A stretch of 64,000 bases of DNA from Brevibacillus reuszeri (GCF_002897295.1 NZ_BEXF01000006.1:62001-126000); one strand, 5' to 3'; counted from the stretch's first letter, positions 28,848 to 37,540 are shown. Numbers and translations are program-made. Notes: generated from the sequence alone by a model not told the origin.

Positions 28848-28868
28848 GAAATGAGGGGCGTGCACCAG

Positions 28869-29147
28869 ATGGAACAGATGCAAATGTTTATGGATAAATT
28901 GACAGACTGGCTGGAGCGACTCCTGCTCAAGGGCATCTATAAAATAGATGGACGTGACATCGATGAGCTGCTTCATTTTCAAGAAACGGCACAAACATAC
29001 GAGATGAGCTTTCTGGCTGGCTTGCTGGAAGAATTGGCTAGTGAAGGAAGAAGCTACACCCGTTCCATTCAGACGGACGCCGAGCCACTAGTTACTCGTT
29101 TTTTGTACGTTACACAATATTTATCCATGCTGAAAAGAACTGCATAA
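28869..29147 (+). CDS. Small hypothetical protein closing the YehL-type operon
   Basis: A 92-residue helical protein (MEQMQMFMDKLTDWLERLLL, then KGIYKIDGRDIDELLHFQET) with no signal or membrane segment. I prefer the ATG at 28869, 7 bases after GAGGGGCG; an in-frame ATG at 28851 is possible. It lies 21 bases downstream of the SWIM gene and before a terminator, so it belongs to the operon. I do not recognise a family; it may be an accessory subunit. Confidence 0.65.
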   Translation: MEQMQMFMDKLTDWLERLLLKGIYKIDGRDIDELLHFQETAQTYEMSFLAGLLEELASEGRSYTRSIQTDAEPLVTRFLYVTQYLSMLKRTA

Positions 29148-29160
29148 TGAATGTAAAATG

Positions 29161-29202
29161 GAGTCTTATCCCGTTAAGCTAGCTCGGGGTAAGGCTCTTT
29201 TG
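29161..29202 (+). terminator. Terminator after the YehL-type operon
   Basis: An imperfect stem GAGTCTTATCCCG / CGGGGTAAGGCTC (one wobble and a T.G pair) followed by TTTT. It separates the MoxR/VWA operon from the molybdenum hydroxylase operon. Confidence 0.7.
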
Positions 29203-29240
29203 CATGTGCGTGGGAAAGGATTCAAAGATGCGAGGATGTC

Positions 29241-29275
29241 TTTCAAAAATGAAACAAATAATTTCAAAATTGAAA
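29241..29275. promoter_or_regulatory. Twin palindromes, candidate enhancer for a sigma-54 activator
   Basis: Two copies of TTTCA-N4-TGAAA: TTTCAAAAATGAAA at 29241-29254 and TTTCAAAATTGAAA at 29262-29275. Their centres are 21 bases apart, two helical turns, and they lie 40 to 90 bases upstream of the sigma-54 promoter. This is the layout of upstream activator sites for bacterial enhancer-binding proteins. The regulator at 41983 is the obvious candidate; binding is inferred. Confidence 0.7.
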
Positions 29276-29317
29276 TAATGGGTCGTATTTCCTAGCGAAA
29301 ACCTGACAAGAATAGCA

Positions 29318-29333
29318 TGGCACAGAAGTTGCT
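29318..29333 (+). promoter_or_regulatory. Sigma-54 (SigL) promoter
   Basis: TGGCAC-AGAAG-TTGCT matches the consensus TGGCAC-N5-TTGC(A/T) at every defined base, with GG and GC at the right distance. Transcription would start near 29345, about 60 bases before the GTG of the CoxG-like gene. It is preceded by the twin palindromes and there is a sigma-54 activator gene in the same cluster. Confidence 0.88.
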
Positions 29334-29405
29334 ATTTATGAGTGTAACAGCAAGTCTATGACTTCAGCAGGGAAACAAGACAATAGACAGCGGGGAGTGA
29401 GATTT

Positions 29406-29861
29406 GTGAAACTCGAGCATACATACACTTTTGACATTCCAAGAGATGTCGTTTGGAAGCTTATCCAGAACGAAGAAGTCTTGAAAAAATCGATTCCAGG
29501 CTGCAAATCCTTTGCCCAGACGGACGCTGGCATTTATCAAGCCGAAATGGGGGTGAGTGTTGGTCCGGTAAAAGGAGTATTTACAGGGCAGGTGCAGCAG
29601 GTGGACCAGAGGGAACCTTCCTCCTATCGCTTGCTCGTTCGAGGAAAAGGCTTGCCCGGCGAGATTGACGCCGTGGCAGACATGCAGCTCGACGAGGTGG
29701 GGCAGGGCACACAGCTCACTTGCTCCACAGAAGTACAGGTAACAGGTGTTCTCGCCTCAGTCGGCCAGCGAGTCATGGGCGGTGTCGCCAAAATGGTGCT
29801 GGGTCAATTTTTCAAATCGGTGGATAAAGAAATGAAGCAACTGGCAACGCATTCAGAGTAA
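29406..29861 (+). CDS. CoxG-like SRPBCC protein
   Basis: A 151-residue protein of the SRPBCC fold, CoxG family (YTFDIPRDVVWKLIQNEEVL, SIPGCKSF, VGPVKGVFTGQVQ). CoxG proteins accompany molybdenum hydroxylases and are proposed to help anchor or mature the enzyme at the membrane. I chose the GTG at 29406 behind GGGGAGTGAG because homologues are about 150 residues; the frame stays open back to 29358. It is the first gene of the sigma-54-driven operon and has a typical ribosome site gap to the small subunit gene. Confidence 0.85.
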   Translation: MKLEHTYTFDIPRDVVWKLIQNEEVLKKSIPGCKSFAQTDAGIYQAEMGVSVGPVKGVFTGQVQQVDQREPSSYRLLVRGKGLPGEIDAVADMQLDEVGQGTQLTCSTEVQVTGVLASVGQRVMGGVAKMVLGQFFKSVDKEMKQLATHSE

Positions 29862-29884
29862 GAATCAATAAGGAGGTGCCGGAG

Positions 29885-30406
29885 ATGACATGTAAAAAGA
29901 ACATTTCCCTATCAGTAAATGGGGTCACACGCCAGGCTGAAATCGAACCAAGACTGCTCCTTGCTCATTTGCTGCGCGATGAGCTGAATCTTACAGGTAC
30001 GCATATCGGTTGTGATACCAGTCAGTGTGGAGCCTGTACCGTCATGGTAGATGGTGATGTCGTAAAATCCTGTACGGTCCTCGCAGTGCAAGCTGATGGA
30101 AAAGAGGTTACCACAGTAGAGGGCTTAGGCGATATGGAGCAGCTGCATCCGATTCAACAAGGATTTTGGGAAAAGCACGGCCTGCAATGCGGTTTCTGTA
30201 CGCCAGGTGTGATGATTTCCATGGTTGGTCTCCTCAAAGAAAATCAAAATCCATCCGAAGAAGAAATTCGCGATGCACTGGAGGGGGTCATCTGTCGCTG
30301 TACCGGATACCAGTTTATTGTAAGCGCAGTACAGCATGCAGCACAACTGATCGCAGAGGGCAATGCTGTGAAAGAGACGACCTTGAGTACAGGGGAGGGA
30401 CGTTAA
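29885..30406 (+). CDS. Molybdenum hydroxylase small subunit, [2Fe-2S]x2 (CoxS/XdhC-type ferredoxin subunit)
   Basis: A 173-residue electron-transfer subunit. Plant-type ferredoxin cluster ligands are C43, C48, C51 and C63 (GCDTSQCGACTV). The second cluster is held by LQCGFCTPG and VICRCTGYQ in the helical domain. It passes electrons from the molybdenum centre to the FAD subunit. The start at 29885 follows AAGGAGGTG. Gene order small-large-medium here differs from the coxMSL order of classical CO dehydrogenases, while all three subunits are present and intact. Confidence 0.92.
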   Translation: MTCKKNISLSVNGVTRQAEIEPRLLLAHLLRDELNLTGTHIGCDTSQCGACTVMVDGDVVKSCTVLAVQADGKEVTTVEGLGDMEQLHPIQQGFWEKHGLQCGFCTPGVMISMVGLLKENQNPSEEEIRDALEGVICRCTGYQFIVSAVQHAAQLIAEGNAVKETTLSTGEGR

Positions 30407-30409
30407 ACG

Positions 30410-32758
30410 ATGGCAAAGCTAATCGGAACTCCACAGAAACGAAAGGAAGATCCCAAGCTTATCACTGGCAATGGCAATTTCACGGATGATATCAAGCTGC
30501 CCGGTATGCTTCATGGGGCTTTTGTGCGCAGTCCTCATGCGCATGCGAAAATAGTAAGGATAGATGTGTCCAAAGCACTCGCACTGCCCGGTGTGGTAGC
30601 CGTTTATACCGGAGATGATCTCGTCGGGAAGGTAAAGTCTGTGCCGACCATGTGGCTGTTGCCAGGAGCAGACCTGAAGCCCAAGGATCGCAGTGCACTG
30701 GCACAGGGCAAGACCCGATACGCTGGAGAGTGTGTGGCACTCGTTGTAGCAGAAAACCGCTACATAGCGCGGGATGCCCTTGATTTGGTCGAGGTAGACT
30801 ACGAGGATTTGCCGGCGGTCGTTCATCAGGAAGCGGCATTGCTCGAAGGCGCACCACTTGTACATGACGATGTTGCAAACAACCTCGCTCTCTTATGGAA
30901 AGCAGGCGAGGTTCCCGAGGAAGAATTTCAAAACGCGGAGGTCGTCGTCAAGCAGCGCTTGTACAACCAGCGTGTGATTCCCAACCCGATTGAGACACGC
31001 GGTGCAGTCGCTCAGTACAATCCCGGCAGTGGCGAATTAACAATTTGGTGTACCTCGCAAAATCCACATATTCATCGCATGGTTTACGCAGGTGTACTGG
31101 ATATTCCCGAATCGAGATTGCAGATTGTGGCCCCTGACGTCGGTGGAGGATTCGGCTCCAAGATCGCTACCTATAATGAGGAAGCAGTCATTGGACACGC
31201 AGCCAGGGACCTGAAGCGACCAGTGAAATGGATCGAGGATCGAAAAGAACATTTCATGGCGACCACACATGCGAGAGACGAGGTTATCGAAGTAGAGCTG
31301 GCGGGAAAACGGGATGGTACTTTCACGGCCATTCGTGTCAAAAATACGGCAAATCTAGGTGCCTACCTGTCTACGTTTGGAGCAGGCTGTCCAACGATTG
31401 ACTTTGGATTGATGGTGACAGGAGCCTATACAATTCCCAAAGCATCTGTGGTCACGTATGGGGTTTACACAAATACGACCCCGACAGATGCGTATCGAGG
31501 TGCAGGCAAGCCGGAAGCAGCGTTCCAAATCGAGAGAATCGTTGACCTGTTTGCTCAAGAAATCGGGATGGACCCGGTGGAAATCAGGCAAAAGAACTTG
31601 ATTCCAGCAGAAGCATTCCCGTATGGAACGGCAATGGGCGTAAGCTACGACAGTGGAAACTATCATTATACGCTGGATCGTGCTCTTGATATTGCGGACT
31701 ATGCATCGCTTCGGGCGGAACAAGAAAGACTCAGAGAGCAGGGAAAATTGCTCGGGATTGGAGTGTCAACGTATGTGGAGCTTTGTGGATTCGGTCCGTC
31801 CAAGGTAGCTGGCGCAATCGGATTCCAGGGTGGGGTTTGGGAAAACAGCACGGTTCGTGTCCATCCAACTGGAAAGGTAGCCGTGTTTACAGGCACATCT
31901 CCACATGGTCAAGGAACAGCGACCACATTTGCCCAGGTCGTTGCCGAGAAATTGGGTATCCCGATCGACGATATCGAGCTTATCTCTGGTGACACGCGTA
32001 GCGTATCAATGGGCTGGGGCACCTACGGCTCAAGAAATACGGCAGTGGGCGGAGCTGCGGTAGCAATTGCCACTGACCGTGTCATCGAAAAAGCAAAGAC
32101 GATCGCTGCCCATGAATTAGAAGTGTCTTTGGAAGATTTGGAATTTTCAAACGGTACATTTTCTGTAAAAGGTGTCCCGACTCAATCGCGCTCGTTTCAG
32201 GAGATTGCGAAATCCGCCAACTTTGCATGGAATTTACCAGATGGGGTAGAGCCATCCTTGGAAGGTCAATCGTTCTTCGATCCGCCGAACTTTGTCTATC
32301 CGTTCGGTGCGCATATATGTGTGGTCGAGGTAGACGTGCAAACGGGTGAAGTTGAGCTGAAACGCTATATTGCTGTGGACGATGTTGGACGTGTCATTAA
32401 CCCTCTTTTGGCAGAAGGACAGGTTCACGGTGGAGTGGCGCAAGGGATTGGGCAAGCACTGTGGGAAGGTGCGGTCTATAGCGACAATGGACAGCTTCTG
32501 TCTGGCACGTTCATGGACTATACGATGCCAAAAGCTCGTTTCTTCCCAACGATCGAGTCGCATTTTACTGAGACGCCGTCACCCGTAAACCCTCTTGGCG
32601 CAAAAGGTGTGGGAGAGACCGGTACTACTGGAGCACCACCAGCAGTTGTGAATGCAGTCATGGATGCGCTGCGACCATTCGGCATCAAGGATCTGGATAT
32701 GCCGCTGACACCGGAAAAAGTATGGAGAGCCATGCAGACTAGGGGGGAAAACGCATGA
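30410..32758 (+). CDS. Molybdenum hydroxylase large subunit, form II CoxL-like
   Basis: A 782-residue catalytic subunit of the xanthine oxidase/CO dehydrogenase family, holding the molybdopterin cytosine dinucleotide cofactor. Landmarks are DVGGGFGSK near residue 245 (cofactor), the active-site loop AYRGAGK near 361-367 and the catalytic Glu in GVGETG near 732-736. True form I CO dehydrogenases have AYxCSFR, with a Cys for copper; that Cys is absent here, so the enzyme should hydroxylate an organic substrate such as a purine, pyridine or other N-heterocycle or aldehyde. The stop overlaps the medium-subunit start by 4 bases. Substrate is unknown. Confidence 0.92.
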   Translation: MAKLIGTPQKRKEDPKLITGNGNFTDDIKLPGMLHGAFVRSPHAHAKIVRIDVSKALALPGVVAVYTGDDLVGKVKSVPTMWLLPGADLKPKDRSALAQGKTRYAGECVALVVAENRYIARDALDLVEVDYEDLPAVVHQEAALLEGAPLVHDDVANNLALLWKAGEVPEEEFQNAEVVVKQRLYNQRVIPNPIETRGAVAQYNPGSGELTIWCTSQNPHIHRMVYAGVLDIPESRLQIVAPDVGGGFGSKIATYNEEAVIGHAARDLKRPVKWIEDRKEHFMATTHARDEVIEVELAGKRDGTFTAIRVKNTANLGAYLSTFGAGCPTIDFGLMVTGAYTIPKASVVTYGVYTNTTPTDAYRGAGKPEAAFQIERIVDLFAQEIGMDPVEIRQKNLIPAEAFPYGTAMGVSYDSGNYHYTLDRALDIADYASLRAEQERLREQGKLLGIGVSTYVELCGFGPSKVAGAIGFQGGVWENSTVRVHPTGKVAVFTGTSPHGQGTATTFAQVVAEKLGIPIDDIELISGDTRSVSMGWGTYGSRNTAVGGAAVAIATDRVIEKAKTIAAHELEVSLEDLEFSNGTFSVKGVPTQSRSFQEIAKSANFAWNLPDGVEPSLEGQSFFDPPNFVYPFGAHICVVEVDVQTGEVELKRYIAVDDVGRVINPLLAEGQVHGGVAQGIGQALWEGAVYSDNGQLLSGTFMDYTMPKARFFPTIESHFTETPSPVNPLGAKGVGETGTTGAPPAVVNAVMDALRPFGIKDLDMPLTPEKVWRAMQTRGENA

Positions 32759-33612
32759 TACCTAACGCATTTGATTACGTCAAAGCAGGTTCAATCGAGG
32801 AAGCCATCCAGCTCATGCAGGAGAGTGACGGAGAAGGCAAATTTCTAGCAGGTGGGCATAGTCTCGTTCCGCTGATGAAATTCCGTTTAACCAATCCTGG
32901 CAAGCTGATTGACATCAGCAGCATTCAGGAGCTGAAAGGGATTCGACAGGAAGGAAATAGACTCATTGTAGGAGCATTGACCACACATAAGCAGCTGTAT
33001 TCAGATGCTCTGGTAAAAGAGAACATTGCTGTTTTGGCAGATACAGCCAGGACGATTGGCGACATGCAGATTCGCAATCGCGGTACTGTTGGCGGAAATC
33101 TGGCTCATGCTGACTCTGCTGCGGATTTGCCTGGTGTCGCACTGGCGCTGGAGGCCCTCCTGGAAGTCCAAGGAGAAGAAGGTAAAGAAGTCATCGACAT
33201 TGACGGATTTTTTCTCGGACCACTGGTGACAGCACTTCCTGAGACAAGCGTGCTAACGTCTATTTCCTTCCTCATCCCACCGGATCATACAAAAAGTGTT
33301 TATTTGAAATACGCTCATCCGGCCTCTGGATACGCTGTAGTCGGCGTTTGTGCCATCGCAGGAGTCGGAGAGGATGGACGGATCGATTTCGTTCGGATCG
33401 GCATAAATGGAGTTGCAGATGTCGCTTACCGGGCTACCTCCGTCGAGCAAGCACTGTTGGGAGAGCTGCCGACAGTGGAAACGATCCAGAAGGCAGCAGC
33501 CCTGGCTTCAGAAGAGGGAGAGATTGGGAATGATCTCTTTGCTTCTGAGCAATATCGACGTAACCTTGCCACCGTTTATACCGAGCGAGCGCTGTCCCGC
33601 ATTCTTTTGTGA
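32755..33612 (+). CDS. Molybdenum hydroxylase medium subunit, FAD-binding (CoxM-like)
   Basis: A 285-residue FAD subunit that receives electrons from the iron-sulfur subunit. The FAD-binding motifs LAGGHSLVPLMKFRL (about residues 32-46) and RGTVGGNLAHADSAADLPG (about 104-122) are intact, and the C-terminal CO_deh_flav_C region follows (YLKYAHPASGYAVVGV). It overlaps the large-subunit gene by 4 bases and the next ATPase gene by 4, showing tight translational coupling. Confidence 0.92.
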   Translation: MIPNAFDYVKAGSIEEAIQLMQESDGEGKFLAGGHSLVPLMKFRLTNPGKLIDISSIQELKGIRQEGNRLIVGALTTHKQLYSDALVKENIAVLADTARTIGDMQIRNRGTVGGNLAHADSAADLPGVALALEALLEVQGEEGKEVIDIDGFFLGPLVTALPETSVLTSISFLIPPDHTKSVYLKYAHPASGYAVVGVCAIAGVGEDGRIDFVRIGINGVADVAYRATSVEQALLGELPTVETIQKAAALASEEGEIGNDLFASEQYRRNLATVYTERALSRILL

Positions 33613-34532
33613 TGACTGGGATCAAAGAGCATTTGATTAGTCTGACTGCCATTGAAGCTGCCTTTGCCAAGAACGGATATGTGACAGACAGCTCTACGGC
33701 AACTGCACTCAAGCTGATGATTTCCTTGCAAAAGCCACTTTTGATCGAGGGTCCAGCAGGTGTAGGAAAAACGGAGATTGCCAAAGCGCTCGCACAGGTC
33801 CTGCAAACACGCCTCATACGCTTGCAGTGCTATGAAGGATTGGATGTCCACTCGGCCTTGTATGAATGGAATTATCAAAAGCAATTGCTTCACCTCAAGC
33901 TAAGTGAAAACGACGGGCGGAGTCTTCGGCAAAAAGAAGCGGAGCTGTTTGATCAAGCATTTTTGCTGCGCAGGCCATTATTGGAGGCATTGACAGACCC
34001 AGTGTCCTCGCCCGTCCTGCTTATTGACGAGATCGATCGGGCAGACGAAGCATTTGAAGCATACCTGCTGGAGACGCTAGCGGAATTTCAGGTAACGATA
34101 CCCGAGCTGGGGACGGTTGTGGCACAGCATCGCCCATACATCGTTTTGACCTCCAATCGAACGCGAGAATTGAGCGATGCCCTCCGCCGCAGGTGCTTGT
34201 ACCAGTGGATTTCCTACCCGGACATCGAAAAAGAGATGCAGATTTTGCAAGCAAAGATACCCGACATAAATAAGGCTTTGGCTGAGCAAATCTCTCAGAT
34301 GATGGAGCAAATACGCCGCTTGCCGCTGGTCAAAACACCGGGAATTGCAGAGAGCCTGGATTGGGCAATCGCTTTAATGACCTTACATCAAGGGGTTTTG
34401 GATAAAGAAACGATGCGAGAAACGCTAGGCTGCATTTTGAAAGACAGAGATGATTGGGAGCTCGTTCTTCACGAGATGAAGCATGGCGAATTCCTAAAAA
34501 AAACGCTGTCTGCAGGAAATGTGGAGCGATGA
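33609..34532 (+). CDS. MoxR-type AAA+ ATPase, CoxD-like
   Basis: A 307-residue AAA+ ATPase (or 306 from the ATG at 33612). Walker A is GPAGVGKT near residue 47, Walker B is VLLIDEIDRADEAFEAYLLE, followed by IVLTSNRTRELSDALRRRC. In CO dehydrogenase systems CoxD unfolds or remodels the large subunit during insertion of the active-site metal cluster; in form II systems it is likely a maturation factor too. It is coupled by overlap to the genes on both sides. It is distinct from the YehL-like ATPase 14 kb upstream. Confidence 0.9.
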   Translation: MMTGIKEHLISLTAIEAAFAKNGYVTDSSTATALKLMISLQKPLLIEGPAGVGKTEIAKALAQVLQTRLIRLQCYEGLDVHSALYEWNYQKQLLHLKLSENDGRSLRQKEAELFDQAFLLRRPLLEALTDPVSSPVLLIDEIDRADEAFEAYLLETLAEFQVTIPELGTVVAQHRPYIVLTSNRTRELSDALRRRCLYQWISYPDIEKEMQILQAKIPDINKALAEQISQMMEQIRRLPLVKTPGIAESLDWAIALMTLHQGVLDKETMRETLGCILKDRDDWELVLHEMKHGEFLKKTLSAGNVER

Positions 34533-35761
34533 GTCTTGGCAGAGTAAGCTGTCCACCAACGAGCAGCCTGGCCAGGCATGTCACAATCTTTTGCCAAAAA
34601 CTGCGTCAGCTGGGCTTTCTCATCGGTCCAGAGCAGACAATAGACTCGCTTCGTGCCATGGAGATCACAGGCGCGGCAAACGTAACGGATGTGAAGGAAG
34701 CACTTCGCCTCGTGCTTTGCTCAAGCCCTGATGAGCAGAAGCTTTTTGATGAGTTGTTTGAGGTACATTTTCGGAGCAATTCCTGGAGCTCACTCGACCC
34801 CATTAGCATTGAGCCGCCTTCTGAGGATAATCTCCTGGCTATGGGCAGGAAGCAGAAGCCAGTCGATTCAGCCTCTCAAGCTGAGAAAAGAAAGAGCCCA
34901 ACTGTGAAGTCGCCTTTTAGTCAGGAGTTATACGGCATCGATACAGGCATTCCCAGTGAAATGGATTTACTGGAAGCAAGAGATGCAGGAAGCTCGTTTC
35001 TGACTTCCATACTGCACAGAGACGCCGCTACCCATGCACGCATTCCGGTTGATGATTTAGAAATGGCGATGGAAGCTGCAAAATTGCTCCTAAATCGAGC
35101 GAAGCGGGAAACAAGCCGCAGGCTGGAGATGGGCATGAGGGGAAGCCAGCTCGATTTTCGCAGAACGCTACGAATGAATAGGCAGGGAGGCAGTGAGATC
35201 TTTAAGCTGGCTTGGAAAAGTCCGAAGCCAAAACCGATACGATTTGTGCTCTTCTGCGACGGCAGCCGTTCGATGAGTGGTTTTGCAGAACGATTTTTGC
35301 AATTTGCCTACGCCTTGACCTGCTGCTCTGCCCATGTCGAAGTCTTCCTCTTTTCCACGCACGTGAAAAGAGTGACTGCAAAGCTGTATCGGACAAAACG
35401 GCATGAGCTTCAGGCATTGTCCGTTCAAGGGGCAGAATGGGGAGGCGGTACGCGTATCGGAGAATCACTGGCAACCTTTATACAGCTAGAGGGACGCCGC
35501 ATACTCGGAAAAAACACAGTGGTCATGATTGGCAGTGATGGGCTTGAAACAGGATCAGTCGAAGTGCTGCAGCAATCGATGAAGATCATTCATTCTCGCA
35601 GTGCGAGCGTCATTTGGCTGAATCCGCTACTCGCGATGCCGGGCTATGAACCAACAGCTCGAGGGATGCAAGCGGCACTCCCCTATGTTGACACGTTTTC
35701 GCATGCCCATGACGCTCGTTCATACAAAAAAATGGCTGCTGCCTTTAGATGTCGGAGGTGA
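34529..35761 (+). CDS. VWA domain protein, CoxE-like
   Basis: A 410-residue partner of CoxD. The C-terminal VWA domain keeps the metal site DGSRSMSGFAERF (near residue 243), a Thr in GGGTRIGESLATF and MIGSDGLETG. The N-terminal part is helical (FLIGPEQTIDSLRAMEITG). The ATG at 34529 overlaps the CoxD stop; the frame is open further upstream but that lies inside coxD. The MoxR-VWA pair CoxD/CoxE accompanies molybdenum hydroxylase operons and acts in enzyme maturation. Confidence 0.9.
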   Translation: MSLGRVSCPPTSSLARHVTIFCQKLRQLGFLIGPEQTIDSLRAMEITGAANVTDVKEALRLVLCSSPDEQKLFDELFEVHFRSNSWSSLDPISIEPPSEDNLLAMGRKQKPVDSASQAEKRKSPTVKSPFSQELYGIDTGIPSEMDLLEARDAGSSFLTSILHRDAATHARIPVDDLEMAMEAAKLLLNRAKRETSRRLEMGMRGSQLDFRRTLRMNRQGGSEIFKLAWKSPKPKPIRFVLFCDGSRSMSGFAERFLQFAYALTCCSAHVEVFLFSTHVKRVTAKLYRTKRHELQALSVQGAEWGGGTRIGESLATFIQLEGRRILGKNTVVMIGSDGLETGSVEVLQQSMKIIHSRSASVIWLNPLLAMPGYEPTARGMQAALPYVDTFSHAHDARSYKKMAAAFRCRR

Positions 35762-35765
35762 TCAT

Positions 35766-36905
35766 ATGCGGGAGAATGAGGCAGTCCTGCACACGCTGAA
35801 TGAAGCGATACGGGCAGGGAAAAAAGGAGCTCTGGCAACGGTCGTAAAGGTAAAAGGATCGGCATATCGTCGCGAAGGTGCAAAAATGTTTATCGATGAC
35901 ACGGGTCACTACGTTGGCTTAATATCCGGAGGCTGTTTGGAAGCTGATGTAGCTGAGGTCGCCAAAGGTGTCATTCGGGACAACAAAGCAATCCTGAAGC
36001 GCTACGAGCTGGATGAGGATCTGGTTTGGGGGCTTGGGCTGGGATGTCCGGGGACGGTAGACATTTTTATCGAGCCAATAGCTGGACAGGAAAAGCTGCA
36101 ACCTGCATTTTCTGTCTGGTCTGAAGCGATTCAAAAAGGGGAAGCCGCAGCTTTATGTACGGTAATCGGGATGAACGAGACCGCTTGCGAGTCAGCGAGT
36201 AAACGGCTGGTTCTCACAGAGAAAGGAAATGTTACAGGGAATCTGGGGAATACAGGGATAAACCGCTACGTGGAAAAATGGGCCAAGGAGCTTTTCCATA
36301 AACAAAATCCCCGATCGTCCAGCCAATCTGTCGTTCTCGAAGACGGGACCTCACTGAGCCTGTTTCTTGATGTTGTCGTTCCGCTTCCGACTGTCTTTGT
36401 TTTCGGTGCAGGAAACGATGCCATACCGGTTGCTAGACTCAGTGCAACGCTCGGATTTCCTACAACTGTCGTAGATCCTCGACCGGGCTACAATACCGCG
36501 GAGCGCTTTCCACTCGCGACTCGCTTGCTCATTGATTCAGAAAAGTATGCGGAGCAGCTCGCTGTTGGGAAAAGGTCTTATGTCGTGATCATGAATCATC
36601 ACATGGAGAGAGATCAGGAAGCACTAAAATTCGCTTTGCCATCTGAGGCACCGTATATTGGGCTCTTAGGACCGAGATCTCGACGCGAGCGAATCATGGA
36701 TTCACTGGAAAAAGCGGGATCGCCCTTTACCGCGCGGCAACTGGCACGACTTTGCAATCCGATAGGGCTGGATATTGGTGCAGACAATGCAGAGGAGATC
36801 GCCGTAAGCATTTTGGCTGAAATCATTGCGAAACGGACAGGACATGAGGGTGGATTGCTCCGCGACAAAGCGCAAATCCATCAAAATACAGTCATTGCTG
36901 GCTAG
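35766..36905 (+). CDS. XdhC/CoxI family maturation factor
   Basis: A 379-residue protein with an N-terminal XdhC_CoxI domain (ATVVKVKGSAYRREGAKMFI, then SGGCLEADVAEVAKG and LGLGCPGTVDIFIEP) and a C-terminal Rossmann XdhC_C domain (FVFGAGNDAIPVARLSATLG). XdhC binds the molybdenum cofactor and guards its sulfuration before insertion into the large subunit. The ATG at 35766 follows GGAGGTGAT; a longer open frame to 35646 overlaps the VWA gene and is not needed. Fits exactly the gene set of a Mo-hydroxylase operon. Confidence 0.9.
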   Translation: MRENEAVLHTLNEAIRAGKKGALATVVKVKGSAYRREGAKMFIDDTGHYVGLISGGCLEADVAEVAKGVIRDNKAILKRYELDEDLVWGLGLGCPGTVDIFIEPIAGQEKLQPAFSVWSEAIQKGEAAALCTVIGMNETACESASKRLVLTEKGNVTGNLGNTGINRYVEKWAKELFHKQNPRSSSQSVVLEDGTSLSLFLDVVVPLPTVFVFGAGNDAIPVARLSATLGFPTTVVDPRPGYNTAERFPLATRLLIDSEKYAEQLAVGKRSYVVIMNHHMERDQEALKFALPSEAPYIGLLGPRSRRERIMDSLEKAGSPFTARQLARLCNPIGLDIGADNAEEIAVSILAEIIAKRTGHEGGLLRDKAQIHQNTVIAG

Positions 36906-36931
36906 CGTGAAAAGAAGGTGAGGGTCTTTTT

Positions 36932-37540
36932 ATGCATCAGGGGTGTGCAGTCATATTGGCTGCGGGTACAGCGTCCAGAATGGGCAGTGCGAAACAGCTC
37001 CTTACACTGCACGGATGTCCGATGCTGGAGCAGGTGATCAGACTGGCGATTTCCATCGATTTTTCCCAGGTCGTCGCAGTTATTGGTCATGAAGAGAATC
37101 GTATCCAGCAGAGCATCCATGTTGCCGATCCGCGTTTTCGGTGGGTGGTTAATCCTCATTACCAATCAGGACAAAGCACCTCGTTTCGGATGGGCATCGA
37201 GCAAGCGTTGCCGAACCATCGATCTGTCACAGTATTTCTGGGGGATCAGCCCTTTATCAAACGCGAAACCGTGCATCGACTTTGGGAGCGGGGGCAAGAG
37301 AGCTTGCTCGAGCTTCAAATGCCTTTTGCCATTCAACCCATGTACCTGGAGAAGCCCGGTCACCCCGTTTTTTTGGGCAACGTGTACCAAGGCCAATTTG
37401 ATTGTGTAGAGGGGGATCAGGGGGCTAGATCGGTGCTGGCTGCGATGGAGCAACGCTTCTTTTTACCTGTTGATGATCCGGGCATTCACGTGGACATCGA
37501 TACGCCAGAAGATTTTGAACAAGCATTGCACATATCATGA
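36932..37540 (+). CDS. MocA-like molybdenum cofactor cytidylyltransferase
   Basis: A 202-residue nucleotidyltransferase with the NTP-binding signature ILAAGTASRMGSAKQLL at residues 7-23 and FLGDQPFI near residue 100. MocA-type enzymes add CMP to Mo-molybdopterin to form the dinucleotide cofactor used by xanthine-oxidase-family enzymes, which suits the large subunit of this operon. It lies 26 bases after the XdhC gene with a GAAGGTGAG site. GTP/MobA specificity cannot be fully excluded from sequence alone, but MobA usually shows LxGGxSxRMG. Confidence 0.85.
   Translation: MHQGCAVILAAGTASRMGSAKQLLTLHGCPMLEQVIRLAISIDFSQVVAVIGHEENRIQQSIHVADPRFRWVVNPHYQSGQSTSFRMGIEQALPNHRSVTVFLGDQPFIKRETVHRLWERGQESLLELQMPFAIQPMYLEKPGHPVFLGNVYQGQFDCVEGDQGARSVLAAMEQRFFLPVDDPGIHVDIDTPEDFEQALHIS

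Noticed and set aside
29406..33612. Aerobic carbon monoxide dehydrogenase
   Set aside because: The large subunit has AYRGAGK, not the copper-cysteine loop AYxCSFR, so form II Mo-hydroxylase is the better call.
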